From assembly GCF_002020135.1 (NCBI RefSeq), contig NZ_MPZS01000001.1, forward strand, positions 620,001 to 684,000: a stretch of DNA of 64,000 nt, given 5' to 3'. The notes beneath the pieces were generated by a model. The model searched no databases and was not told the origin of the DNA. It saw only the letters and a program-made list of their open reading frames with translations. Positions 26,383-34,644 of this stretch are shown one piece after another. Source of the DNA: Thioclava marina. GTDB lineage: Bacteria; Pseudomonadota; Alphaproteobacteria; Rhodobacterales; Rhodobacteraceae. The position numbers were made by a program, and so were the translations under genes. Within the stretch, counting starts at the first letter, position 1; each line of letters starts with the position of its first letter.

Positions 26383-27621
26383 TCAGTTTCTCACCAACAC
26401 CGCGAGGTCGGCGACATTGGTCCCGGTCGCCCCGGTGACAAGCAAAGCCCCCGCCGCCTTCAAGGCGTGATAGCTGTCATTGCGCGCAAGAGCGGCCTGC
26501 GGATCACAGCCCTCATCCCGCGCGGTGGCACAGCTTTCGGGCCCCACAAGACCGCCCGCGGCATCCGTTGGTCCGTCACGCCCGTCGGTACCGCCGGACA
26601 GGAACCGCCAGTCCCCCGTGACGCCTGCGGCCTCGGCCGCGCACGCCACGCGCAGGGCGAGTTCCTGATTGCGACCGCCCAGCCCATCCCCGCGCAGCGT
26701 GACCGTGGTTTCGCCACCGAATACGAGTGTCTGGCCGGGCGCCATCTCGCTGATCAGGGCCACGATCCGCGGCGCAAGGGCCGCGACATCGCCTTCCAGC
26801 GCGAATGGTCCTTCCTGCGCACCTTGCGCCACCATCGCCGCGACCGAGATCCCGTTCGCGCCGATCAGGCGGTTGCGTCCCTGCGGCACCGAGGAGGCCT
26901 CTGCCCCCTGCCCCAGATGCGCCCGCACCGCCTCGGGCAACGCGTCCCAGATCCCCAGCTCACGGCACAGCTCCGCCGCCCGCGAGCGGGTGCCGATCGG
27001 TGCGACGGTCGGCCCCGATGCGATCACCCGCAGATCGTCGCCCGGAACATCCGACAGGATCAAGCCAGTCACCGGCGCTTTCGAGGCGAGGAGCCAGCCG
27101 CCCCCCTTGAGTTCGGAGAGCTGCTGACGGATCAGGTTCATCTGGGTGATATCGGCGCCACATCCCAGCAAGAGCCGGCTGACCTCTGCCTTGTCGGCCA
27201 AGGTCAGCCCGGGCGCCGGAGCCACCGCCAGCGCCGAGCCACCGCCCGAAATCAAGGCCAGCACCCGGTCCTGCGGCGAGAGCGCCCGCAGGCACTCGAG
27301 GATAGCGCGCCCTGCCGCCGCGCTGCCCGCCCCCGGCACCGGGTGATCGCCCGCGATCAGTGTCATCCCGTCGCGCGGCACCGCCGTCTCGGCATTCTCG
27401 GGATTGGTCACCACCAGCGCCTGCGTGTCCTCGGGCAAAGCCTTCAGTGCCGCCGCACTCATCGCAAGCGCCGCCTTGCCGAGCGCGACGACCTGCCATC
27501 GCCCTCCCGGTTCCGGCCCCTCTGCCGCAGCCCAGCCCATCGCGCCGACAACACCCGCCGCCGGATCGGCGGCTGCAACCCCGGCTTCGAAAAGCTTTCG
27601 CGCGCGCGTGTCGATATCCAT
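26383..27621 (-). CDS. Glycerate 2-kinase (MOFRL/DUF4147 family)
   Basis: ATP-dependent glycerate kinase of the TtuD/GckA class, forming 2-phosphoglycerate. The 412 residues comprise an N-terminal DUF4147 domain (VALGKAALAMSAAAL, ALISGGGSALAV, MNLIRQQLSELKGGG) and a C-terminal MOFRL domain (GGRNQELALRVA, SGGTDGRDGPTDAAGG). I took the ATG at 27621, which directly follows an in-frame GTG, both behind GGAAGGGGAGG. A start-proximal repeat lies upstream. It probably feeds glyoxylate/serine-derived glycerate into glycolysis. Confidence 0.9.
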   Translation of the reverse strand: MDIDTRARKLFEAGVAAADPAAGVVGAMGWAAAEGPEPGGRWQVVALGKAALAMSAAALKALPEDTQALVVTNPENAETAVPRDGMTLIAGDHPVPGAGSAAAGRAILECLRALSPQDRVLALISGGGSALAVAPAPGLTLADKAEVSRLLLGCGADITQMNLIRQQLSELKGGGWLLASKAPVTGLILSDVPGDDLRVIASGPTVAPIGTRSRAAELCRELGIWDALPEAVRAHLGQGAEASSVPQGRNRLIGANGISVAAMVAQGAQEGPFALEGDVAALAPRIVALISEMAPGQTLVFGGETTVTLRGDGLGGRNQELALRVACAAEAAGVTGDWRFLSGGTDGRDGPTDAAGGLVGPESCATARDEGCDPQAALARNDSYHALKAAGALLVTGATGTNVADLAVLVRN

Positions 27622-27696
27622 CACCCCTCCCCTTCCAATTGCCTTAAGTATCCTCGGGGGAGGCGAGCCGCAAGCCCGGCGGGGGCAGACAGCCCC
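27622..27696 (-). repeat. Start-proximal intergenic repeat, copy C (diverged)
   Basis: On the minus strand the inverted repeat GGGGCTGTCTGCCCC (27682-27696) is followed by a GC-rich spacer, CCCCCGAGGATACTT, AAGG and the glycerate kinase start. Block order and distance to the ATG match copies A and B, with a few base changes. Confidence 0.6.
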
Positions 27697-27711
27697 GCTA
27701 AGTGGTCACCA

Positions 27712-27743
27712 AAAAGAGAGACGCCCGCGGGGAGCGCGGGCGT
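27712..27743 (-). terminator. Terminator at the end of the sox operon
   Basis: On the minus strand ACGCCCGCG / CGCGGGCGT form a 9-bp stem around a 5-base loop, followed by CTCTCTTTTTGG. A second hairpin (27782-27804) lies nearer the soxD stop. Together they end soxVWXYZABCD transcription. Confidence 0.85.
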
Positions 27744-27814
27744 CAAAACTGGCAAGCGGAAGGCCCTTGCCGGTCTGTCGTGGCGGGGACCCGAAAGCCC
27801 CCGCCGGGGAGGTA

Positions 27815-28936
27815 TCAGCCACCCTGGCTTTCGATATAGGCCAGAACCGCTTTCACATCTTCGGACTTCTTGAGACCCGCGAAGGACATCTTGTTCTTCG
27901 GGATGTAGCCCTTCGGATCGGCGAGATAGGCTTCGACGGTTTCCTCGTTCCAGACGAGCCCGTTTTCGCCGTGCTCCTTCATGGATTTCGAGTATTTGAA
28001 CCCGTCCACGGTACCCGCGGTGCGGCCGATCAGGCCGTTGAGCACCGGGCCGACCTTGTTCGAAGCGCCTTCGCCGACCTGGTGGCAGGCTTTGCACTTC
28101 TTGAAGACCTTCTCACCAGCCGCAACCAGTTCCGGATCGGCGGAGAGCGTCTCCTCGGTGGCCGCCGGAGCTGCCGCCGCCGGGGCTTCCGCCGCGGCAG
28201 GCGCGTCTTGAGCCGCAGCTTCGGCTGCCGGGGTCTCGGTCTCGGCAGAGGCGACGACGGTATCCGCAGGCGCATCAGCCGCTGCGGTGTCTTCGCCACC
28301 CGCGTCGGGCGTCACGTCGAGGACGGTTGCCTTGCGCGTGATTTTCACGTCGGTCTTGCAGTCCGACATGCAGGCAGCCTTGGTGAATTCCGGCAGCTCG
28401 ACCTCGTCGCGGTCATCCACGATGAAGCCATCGGCGTTCGGCATTTCCACGTCGAGGAAGTTCTCTTTGGTCAGAACGAAATCGCTGTCGACGAGGTCGT
28501 TCGAGTAGAGAATGTAGGCCACGATCGCATAGGTCTCGTCGACGGTGAGCGTCTGCGCATTGCCGAACGGCATCGAGCGGTGCGCGTAGTCCCACACGGT
28601 CGAGAGATACGGCCAATAGGAGCCCACGGTCTTCAGCGGGTCCTTGTCGGCCAGCGTGCCTTCGCCGCCTGCGAGTTTCGGCCAGTTGTCCACGCCTTCG
28701 GCGAAGTCACCGTGGCAGACCGCGCAGTTGTCGGCGAAGATGCCTTCGCCGTCCTCGACGGAGCCCGAGCCTTCGGGCAGGTTCTTGCCGTCCGGGAACA
28801 CCTCGAGGGTCCAGGCCTTGATTTCTTCGGGCAGAGCCTCGCGGCCCAGACCGAATTTCTCGGCCAGAGCGGGCGTCGCCACGAGCGGAGCGGCCAGAAG
28901 CGTGGCCAGCAGCAGATTACGACGACACTTCGACAT
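27815..28936 (-). CDS. soxD: Sulfane dehydrogenase cytochrome subunit SoxD
   Basis: Periplasmic dihaem c-type cytochrome that takes electrons from SoxC during oxidation of sulfane sulfur on SoxY. The 373 residues begin with a Sec signal (MSKCRRNLLLATLLAAPLVATPALA). The first haem site CAVCH is near 67, and the second CKACH near 289, after an Ala/Pro/Glu linker of about 70 residues. The linker separates the two cytochrome domains, as in Paracoccus SoxD. The ATG at 28936 lies inside the soxC end (20-base overlap). Last gene of the cluster here. Confidence 0.95.
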   Translation of the reverse strand: MSKCRRNLLLATLLAAPLVATPALAEKFGLGREALPEEIKAWTLEVFPDGKNLPEGSGSVEDGEGIFADNCAVCHGDFAEGVDNWPKLAGGEGTLADKDPLKTVGSYWPYLSTVWDYAHRSMPFGNAQTLTVDETYAIVAYILYSNDLVDSDFVLTKENFLDVEMPNADGFIVDDRDEVELPEFTKAACMSDCKTDVKITRKATVLDVTPDAGGEDTAAADAPADTVVASAETETPAAEAAAQDAPAAAEAPAAAAPAATEETLSADPELVAAGEKVFKKCKACHQVGEGASNKVGPVLNGLIGRTAGTVDGFKYSKSMKEHGENGLVWNEETVEAYLADPKGYIPKNKMSFAGLKKSEDVKAVLAYIESQGG

Positions 28937-30227
28937 TCTCGGACTCCCCGTTTTCCTTGACCCACCAGGTCTGGATACCGTTGTTGTGATAGACCGAATT
29001 CTCGCCACGGATCGCACGCAGCGCATCCTTGGTCGGCTGGACATAGCCGGTCGAGTCGGTCGCGCGGGATTGCAGGAGCATCTCCTTACCATCCCACTCG
29101 ATTTCGAGGTAGAAGCGCGACAGCGCCTTGTCGACGCCCGGCTCTGCCAGACGCGCCTCTTGCCAGTTCGCGCCACCGTCGATCGACACGTCGACCTTGG
29201 TGATGTGACCACGGCCCGACCAGGCGATCCCGGTGATGACCAGCGGGCCGGGGCCGTGCTTGATCGGCATTTGCGGGCTGGGCGAGGTGACGACCGATTT
29301 GGCGTCCATGACCCAGGTCCACTTGCGCGAGGTGCCGTTGGCGAGCGTGTCGGTGTATTTCGAGGTTTCTTCGCGCGACTGGACGGCCTCGTCGGTGACT
29401 TCGATGCGGCGCAGCCACTTCACCCACATGTTGCCTTCCCAGCCCGGAACCACGAGGCGCACCGGGTAGCCATGCTCCTTGCGCAGGGCTTCGCCGTTTG
29501 CCTTGATCGCCACGAGGCAGTCGTCGAGCGCTTTTTCCAGCGGGATCGAGCGGCCGTTCGAGGACGCGTCGGCGCCTTCGACATAGACCCACTTGTCCTT
29601 GAGGTTGTCGCCCAGATTGGTGATCCCGGCCTCTTCGAGCAGCACGCGCAGCGGAATGCCCGAATACTGCATGTTGTGGATCATGCCTTGGGTGAACTGA
29701 GCGCCGTTGAGCTGCGCACCGGCCCATTCCATGCCCGAGTTCGCCGCGCATTCCAGGAAATAGGTCGCGTTCACACGCGGGAAGCGCTCGAGATCCTCGT
29801 AGGTGAAGACCAGCGGCTTGTCGACAAGACCGTTGATCATCAGGCGGTAGTCTTCCTTCTTGAGCTCGATCGCGCCCGAGTGGTGACGCTCGAAGGCGCA
29901 ACCGGTCGGGGTGATCGTGCCGTCGAGGGCGTGGATCGGCGTGAAGTTGATCGAAGAGATCACATCGGCAGTGAGCCAGCCCACATTGCGACGGATCACG
30001 TCGTCTTCGAATTGAATCGGCAGACCGTAGGGGGTCGCATCGACCCCGTCACCCCAGCCCGAAGCCCAAGGCTGAACCTCGGTGATCAGGGGATCGGGTT
30101 GCTGTTCTGCGCGCGCTGCACCGGCACCCGCGGCCATCGCACCGACCGCAGCCCCGGCGCGCAGAAAACCGCGGCGGCTGAGGGCGGCACTGGCGGCCGG
30201 GTTACCCTGGCGTTCCTTGTCGTCCAT
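28917..30227 (-). CDS. soxC: Sulfane dehydrogenase molybdenum subunit SoxC
   Basis: Molybdenum-cofactor subunit of the sulfur dehydrogenase SoxCD, of the sulfite oxidase family. The 436 residues begin with a twin-arginine signal (SRRGFLRAG at about 18-26). The Mo-ligand Cys lies in FLECAANSG. C-terminal Ig-like dimerisation domain: VSIDGGANWQEARL. TGGAGGAGTAG precedes the ATG at 30227. Folded export would need the Tat system encoded at 22.5-24.2 kb, and the cofactor path includes moaC and moeA (6-7.6 kb). Confidence 0.96.
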   Translation of the reverse strand: MDDKERQGNPAASAALSRRGFLRAGAAVGAMAAGAGAARAEQQPDPLITEVQPWASGWGDGVDATPYGLPIQFEDDVIRRNVGWLTADVISSINFTPIHALDGTITPTGCAFERHHSGAIELKKEDYRLMINGLVDKPLVFTYEDLERFPRVNATYFLECAANSGMEWAGAQLNGAQFTQGMIHNMQYSGIPLRVLLEEAGITNLGDNLKDKWVYVEGADASSNGRSIPLEKALDDCLVAIKANGEALRKEHGYPVRLVVPGWEGNMWVKWLRRIEVTDEAVQSREETSKYTDTLANGTSRKWTWVMDAKSVVTSPSPQMPIKHGPGPLVITGIAWSGRGHITKVDVSIDGGANWQEARLAEPGVDKALSRFYLEIEWDGKEMLLQSRATDSTGYVQPTKDALRAIRGENSVYHNNGIQTWWVKENGESENVEVSS

Positions 30228-30286
30228 ATCTACTCCTCCAGTCTCAAACCCCGGAAAAGGGGCAATCATCGACGGGCGTAAGCGGC

Positions 30287-31978
30287 TCAAGCGCCGGTCA
30301 CGACCACCGAGTCATTCGGTTTCAGGTCAACGGTTTTGATCTTGCGGAGGTGATCAGCGACCACGTCCCAGATCTGCGGCCCTTCGGTCCCTTCATTGAC
30401 CGAGGCCCAACCCGTCACGACATAATTGCGGCCCATGTCGATATCCGAGCCATCCTTGAGCAGCGTCATGTTCGAAATGCGCTGGCCGATCGGCGCGTTC
30501 ACATCGATATGGTAGCCCATGCCACCGACGCGAACCATGTCGCCACCCTGCTGATAGTAGGGGTCGGTGTTGAAGATGTTGTCGGCGACATCCTCGAGGA
30601 TGGTCTTGATCGTCTCGCCGGTCATCTCCATGCGATAGTTTTCGCCGTAGGTCATCGAGGTGCAGGTCAGCAGGTCTTCCATCGTGATCTTGTCACCCGG
30701 AAGCAGCGTGGTGCCCCAGCGCACGCCCGGGCTCATCGCGATTTCGGCGTCGCGCTCTTCGAGCATCGCCTCGCAGATCAGGTCGTCCCAGGTGCCGTTG
30801 AAGTTGCCGCGGCGATAGAGCAGCGAATTGGTCTCGGCCAGTACTTCTTCCAGCTCGGCCTTGTAGGGCTCGCGGCTCGAAGCGATGAGATCCGACATTT
30901 CCTTGTCGGCCTCGATCACATCCGAGAAGACCGGGATCAGCTTGTGGCGGAAGCCCATCATCTTGCCGTCGCGCACGTCGAGATCGACGCGGGAGACGAA
31001 TTTACCGTTCGAGCCCGAGGCGATCATGATCGTCTCGCCCACCAGCACCGGCTCCGGCACGGCGTCATGGGTGTGACCGGTCAGGATCACGTCGATGCCC
31101 TTCACGCGGCTTGCCATCTTGTGGTCGACGTCGAAGCCGTTATGCGACAGGCAGACCACGAGGTCGACGCCCATGCCGCGCACTTCGTCGACGACTTCCT
31201 GCATGCGCTCTTCGCGAATGCCGAAGGAATAGTCGGGGAACATCCATTTCGGGTTCGCGATCGGCAGGTAGGGGAAGGCCTGCCCGATGACGGCGATGCG
31301 GGTGCCGTTCTGCTCGAAGATCTTGTAGGCCTCGAAGGCCGGCTCGTCCCATTCCGCGTCGAAGATATTCGCGCCGAGGAAGGGGAAGGGAAGCGTGTCG
31401 ACGATCTCCTTCACGCGCTCTTCGCCATAGGTCCATTCCCAGTGCGAGGTCATCGCGTCGACGCCGAGCTTGTTCATGATGTCGACCATGTCCTGGCCGT
31501 TGGTTTTCAGCGCGGTCATCGAACCATGCCAGGTGTCGCCACCGTCGAGCAGGATCGCATTCGGACGCTCGGCCTTGATCGCCTTCACGATCGTGGCGAC
31601 GCGGTCCATGCCGCCCATCTTGCCGTAGCTCTTGGCCAGATCGACATAGTTGTCATAGGTCAGCGCATAGGCGTCGGGGCTGTTCGGCTTGATGTTGAAC
31701 TCATCGAGGAACGCCTTGCCGGTCAGGTGCGGCGGACGGCCCTTGGCTTCGCCCACACCGAGGTTGATCTCGGGCTCGCGGAAATAGATCGGCATCGCCT
31801 GAGCGTGGATGTCGGTGATATGGATCAGCGTCACGTTGCCCAGCGGCTCGAACGCGAGAAGCTGATCCTGGGTGAGCGACTGCTGCGCCATCGCACGCGA
31901 CCAGCGCGACAGGCCCGAAGCGCCGAGGATAGTCGAGGCGGCCAAGCTCGCCTGAAGAAATTCCCGCCGGGAAATCAT
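30287..31978 (-). CDS. soxB: Thiosulfohydrolase SoxB
   Basis: Periplasmic di-manganese hydrolase that releases sulfate from SoxY-bound S-sulfonate. The 563 residues start with a twin-arginine signal (MISRREFLQASLAAS). Metal-site motifs of the 5'-nucleotidase family are present: HITDIHAQ, DGGDTWHGS, LSHNGFD and GHTHDAVPEP. A 151-base gap upstream contains a terminator-like hairpin and AT-rich DNA, so expression may be partly uncoupled from soxA. Confidence 0.96.
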   Translation of the reverse strand: MISRREFLQASLAASTILGASGLSRWSRAMAQQSLTQDQLLAFEPLGNVTLIHITDIHAQAMPIYFREPEINLGVGEAKGRPPHLTGKAFLDEFNIKPNSPDAYALTYDNYVDLAKSYGKMGGMDRVATIVKAIKAERPNAILLDGGDTWHGSMTALKTNGQDMVDIMNKLGVDAMTSHWEWTYGEERVKEIVDTLPFPFLGANIFDAEWDEPAFEAYKIFEQNGTRIAVIGQAFPYLPIANPKWMFPDYSFGIREERMQEVVDEVRGMGVDLVVCLSHNGFDVDHKMASRVKGIDVILTGHTHDAVPEPVLVGETIMIASGSNGKFVSRVDLDVRDGKMMGFRHKLIPVFSDVIEADKEMSDLIASSREPYKAELEEVLAETNSLLYRRGNFNGTWDDLICEAMLEERDAEIAMSPGVRWGTTLLPGDKITMEDLLTCTSMTYGENYRMEMTGETIKTILEDVADNIFNTDPYYQQGGDMVRVGGMGYHIDVNAPIGQRISNMTLLKDGSDIDMGRNYVVTGWASVNEGTEGPQIWDVVADHLRKIKTVDLKPNDSVVVTGA

Positions 31979-32083
31979 GCCGTTTCTCTCCTTCTTTTCC
32001 CCGCCCGCAGGACGGACAGAGCCGTTTTCAGTTCAAAAATTGACAAACGAATTCAAACAGATAGTGAATTTTGAATATGTTTG

Positions 32084-32120
32084 GATAAAAGAAGGCGGGA
32101 CAGGGTAAACCCTGCCCCGC
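32084..32120 (-). terminator. Intra-operon terminator or attenuator between soxA and soxB
   Basis: On the minus strand GCGGGGCAGGG and CCCTGTCCCGC pair over 11 positions with one mismatch around loop TTTA, followed by CCTTCTTTTATCC. It begins just after the soxA stop. It has the form of an intrinsic terminator inside the sox gene run. Confidence 0.75.
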
Positions 32121-32129
32121 ACATCAAGA

Positions 32130-32990
32130 TCAGGGACGGACGCCGCCGCCTTCGATGTCGAGGCCCATGCCGCGCGAAGCGACGTAGAGCTCGAGCGCGT
32201 GGAACTCCGGCGAACCGGGGCTGTAGGTCTCGGCGCGGGTGTCACGGATGCAGCCCTTGAAGCGGTTGTGGATCGAAACCACACCGGCATTCTTCAGACG
32301 GTAGACCGGGAAGCCCTGGATCTGGCCCTGGCTGAGGTGGTCAGCACGGATGTAGTTGCCGTAGTTCTCTTCGTGGCAGGAGGCGCAGGACAGCTCGAGC
32401 TGGCCGTAGCGCGTGTAGTAGATCTCCTTGCCCTTCTCCCAGAACGGAGCCGCATCGCCGTCGATCTTGACGTTGACCGGCATGCCGCGCGACTGGACCG
32501 AGAGAGCGACGGTCATGTTGTGCATCGCACCGCTGTCCCAACCCCAGGCTTCGGCGCCCATGCGGTTGGTGCGGCAATCGTTGATGTAGTCTTCCATCGA
32601 CCACAGCTCGCCCTTGGCGTTGAGCTTCGGCATCGTGGCGCGCACGCCCTTCATGCCCTCGCTGATATCGCCATGGCAATCGGCGCAGGACTTGCCTTCG
32701 GACCCGTCGGCAACGCTCCAGTTATCCATGCCCTTTTCGGCGTAGATCATGATCGGGTTGTCGAAATCGTCCTGTTCCATCGCACGGGTATCGTCCGTGC
32801 GGAACAGCCAGCCCGAATACACCTCGTCGAGGTGGCCTTCGAGGTGAGCCGCGGCAGGCGCCTTGGTCACGATCGGGGTGTCGCCGTTGATGTTGAGTTC
32901 GTCCTCGGCCATTTCGGCGTGCAGCGCAGCAGAGCTGAGCGCGAATGCTGCGGTGGCGGCAAGGATGGTGCGGCTGAAGCGCAACGTCAT
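32130..32990 (-). CDS. soxA: Dihaem cytochrome SoxA
   Basis: Catalytic subunit of SoxXA, which joins thiosulfate to the SoxY cysteine oxidatively. The 286 residues begin with a Sec signal peptide ending near ALHAEM. Two haem motifs, CADCH (about 104-108) and CASCH (about 205-209), mark the dihaem Paracoccus type. The active-site Cys haem ligand is in FKGCIRDTRAE. GGGAGGA lies 9 bases before the ATG at 32990. A 133-base gap to soxZ contains two stem-loops. Confidence 0.96.
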   Translation of the reverse strand: MTLRFSRTILAATAAFALSSAALHAEMAEDELNINGDTPIVTKAPAAAHLEGHLDEVYSGWLFRTDDTRAMEQDDFDNPIMIYAEKGMDNWSVADGSEGKSCADCHGDISEGMKGVRATMPKLNAKGELWSMEDYINDCRTNRMGAEAWGWDSGAMHNMTVALSVQSRGMPVNVKIDGDAAPFWEKGKEIYYTRYGQLELSCASCHEENYGNYIRADHLSQGQIQGFPVYRLKNAGVVSIHNRFKGCIRDTRAETYSPGSPEFHALELYVASRGMGLDIEGGGVRP

Positions 32991-33019
32991 ATTTTGTGTC
33001 CTCCCTGGGTGTGCGCCCC

Positions 33020-33114
33020 GCGCCCGTCGATCTCCCCAAACGGGCGCAGAGGTCTGTCCTTGGTCTTTCAGCACGCTCCCTCGCGTACTTTTGGCCCCCG
33101 CAATCGCGAGGGCC
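33020..33114 (-). other. Two stem-loops in the soxZ-soxA gap
   Basis: GGCCCTCGC / GCGGGGGCC (33093-33114, loop of 4, one T·G pair) starts 9 bases after the soxZ stop, and GCGCCCGT / ACGGGCGC (33020-33047, loop of 12) follows. Neither has a T-run. They may protect or process the sox mRNA. Confidence 0.5.
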
Positions 33115-33123
33115 GCAGCCCGA

Positions 33124-33450
33124 TCAGCCGACTTCGATCGACTTCGTGTCTTCGTAGACCGACCCGTCATCGTCGTACCAGGTGAACTTGAATTCACCGG
33201 CCGCCGGGACTTTCGCATCGAATTCGATGTAGGGGTTGGTCGAGACCGCGGGCTCGAGCGTGACGTCGATCACGTTCTCGCCGTTGAAGTCGCAGGTGAA
33301 GCGGTTGATGATCTGACGCGGGATCACCTTGCCGTCCTTGTCCTTGCGCTGACCCGATTCCATCGGGTGCGAGATCAGGGTCTTGATGGTGATGCTCTCA
33401 CCGGCCGAAGCTTTCTTCGGCACTTTCACGCGGGGTTTAACGCCGTCCAT
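33124..33450 (-). CDS. soxZ: Thiosulfate carrier subunit SoxZ
   Basis: Immunoglobulin-like partner of SoxY in the periplasmic carrier SoxYZ. 108 residues, no signal peptide, as in the family: it is exported with SoxY by hitchhiking. The opening MDGVKPRVKVPKKASAGE and the segment FTWYDDDGSVYEDTKSIEVG are typical. GAGGAG precedes the ATG. It lies 26 bases after soxY. Confidence 0.95.
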   Translation of the reverse strand: MDGVKPRVKVPKKASAGESITIKTLISHPMESGQRKDKDGKVIPRQIINRFTCDFNGENVIDVTLEPAVSTNPYIEFDAKVPAAGEFKFTWYDDDGSVYEDTKSIEVG

Positions 33451-33476
33451 GATGGTAACTCCTCAGATTCCGTTGA

Positions 33477-33896
33477 TCAGCCGCCGCAGCCGCCGATGGT
33501 GACCTTCACGGTCGATTTCGCCTGGACGAAGCTGCCGTCAGCCATCTTGGCGATCGCGACCACGTCCTGCGTCTTCGACAGACGGATGCGGATCGAGGCC
33601 ATCTGCGAGCCGGCGAGCGGGCCGAACTTGAAGGTCGCGACCTCGGGGGTCGGGTTGCCGGTGGCGTAGACGGCGATCTCGGTGGCGCCGGGCGCGTCGA
33701 CCGAAATCGGAACCGTGTTGCCGTTTTCAGCGATTTCCGGAGCAGTCAGGGTGAGGCCACCCTCGCCCGCAGCCGCACCGCCGGTGAACTTCGCGATCGC
33801 ATCGGCCGAAGCGTCGGCCAGCGCGGGCAGCGGCAGCATGGTCGCGGCAACGCCGCCCATCGCCAGCGCCAGCGCATCACGTCTGGTCATGGTCAT
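33477..33896 (-). CDS. soxY: Thiosulfate carrier subunit SoxY
   Basis: Carries pathway intermediates on a C-terminal cysteine. The 139 residues start with a twin-arginine signal (MTMTRRDALALAMGG) and end GGCGG, the flexible carrier arm with the sulfur-binding Cys. The chain between is an Ig-like domain. Tat export brings SoxZ along in the complex. Confidence 0.96.
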   Translation of the reverse strand: MTMTRRDALALAMGGVAATMLPLPALADASADAIAKFTGGAAAGEGGLTLTAPEIAENGNTVPISVDAPGATEIAVYATGNPTPEVATFKFGPLAGSQMASIRIRLSKTQDVVAIAKMADGSFVQAKSTVKVTIGGCGG

Positions 33897-33930
33897 ATTT
33901 AGTCTCTCCTCTCGGGTTTCTCGTACAGGG

Positions 33931-34410
33931 TCACTCTTCCTTGAGCGTCATCAAGAAAGCGACCACATCTTCTACTTGCTGCGCGTTCAGGATCGGCGCC
34001 AGATCGCCGGTCGCCGCCTTGCCGGTGTAGCCATCGCCGGGACGGATGAACGGTCCGGTCTTGTACATGGACGGCATCACCGAGCCTTCGAACGTATGCT
34101 TGGCATCGACAACGATACCGCGCAGCTGTGCTTCGCTCCAACGGTCGGCCGCGCCGTTCAGCTCGGGACCGATATTGCCCTGGAACGCGGCGTCGAGCGC
34201 GGACACGACGTGGCAGGCGACGCAGTTGCCCAGCGACTTGGTCGCAGCGACTTCGGCCCCCTTGGCCGGATCGCCCGGCTGGCCGGTCAGGGAATCGGTC
34301 ACCTCGCCCGCATCGGTGAACTTGACGTCCATCGGAGCGGTCTCGGCGGCGAATGCGGCGCTCGCGGCGAAAGTTGCGGCCAGTGCGGCCCACGCGACGT
34401 GGCGGTTCAT
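33931..34410 (-). CDS. soxX: Monohaem cytochrome SoxX
   Basis: Electron-accepting subunit of SoxXA. The 159 residues have a Sec signal (MNRHVAWAALAATFAASAAFA), one haem site CVACH (about 62-66), and the axial Met in GSVMPSMY. GGGAGGA precedes the ATG at 34410. An upstream in-frame extension to 34572 lies in AT-rich regulatory DNA and was rejected. First gene of soxXYZABCD. Confidence 0.95.
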   Translation of the reverse strand: MNRHVAWAALAATFAASAAFAAETAPMDVKFTDAGEVTDSLTGQPGDPAKGAEVAATKSLGNCVACHVVSALDAAFQGNIGPELNGAADRWSEAQLRGIVVDAKHTFEGSVMPSMYKTGPFIRPGDGYTGKAATGDLAPILNAQQVEDVVAFLMTLKEE

Positions 34411-34644
34411 TGAAGTCCTCCCAAATTCTCTCCCTGACTCACTTTTAAGCGAGTGCGTCACAGTGGCGCAATGCATAAATTCAAAAAACCGCATATTTTC
34501 CAATATGTTCGCACGGAAATATCGAAGCATACAAAGGTATACCCCGAATTTTCCACGAAAAATCAGGCGCATTCGCGAGCGCAGCGCAAATTCTGCGCCA
34601 GCGAAGGCCCGATCACAGTCTCGTCAGAGTGAGCAAGTCGGCGG
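34411..34644 (-). promoter_or_regulatory. soxW-soxX intergenic regulatory region
   Basis: A 234-base AT-rich gap. It contains the perfect inverted repeat CATATT-TTCC-AATATG (34492-34507) and the palindrome GGTATACC nearby. In Paracoccus pantotrophus SoxR is reported to bind the soxW-soxX and soxS-soxV intergenic DNA, so this palindrome is a candidate operator. No unambiguous promoter could be picked. Confidence 0.55.
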
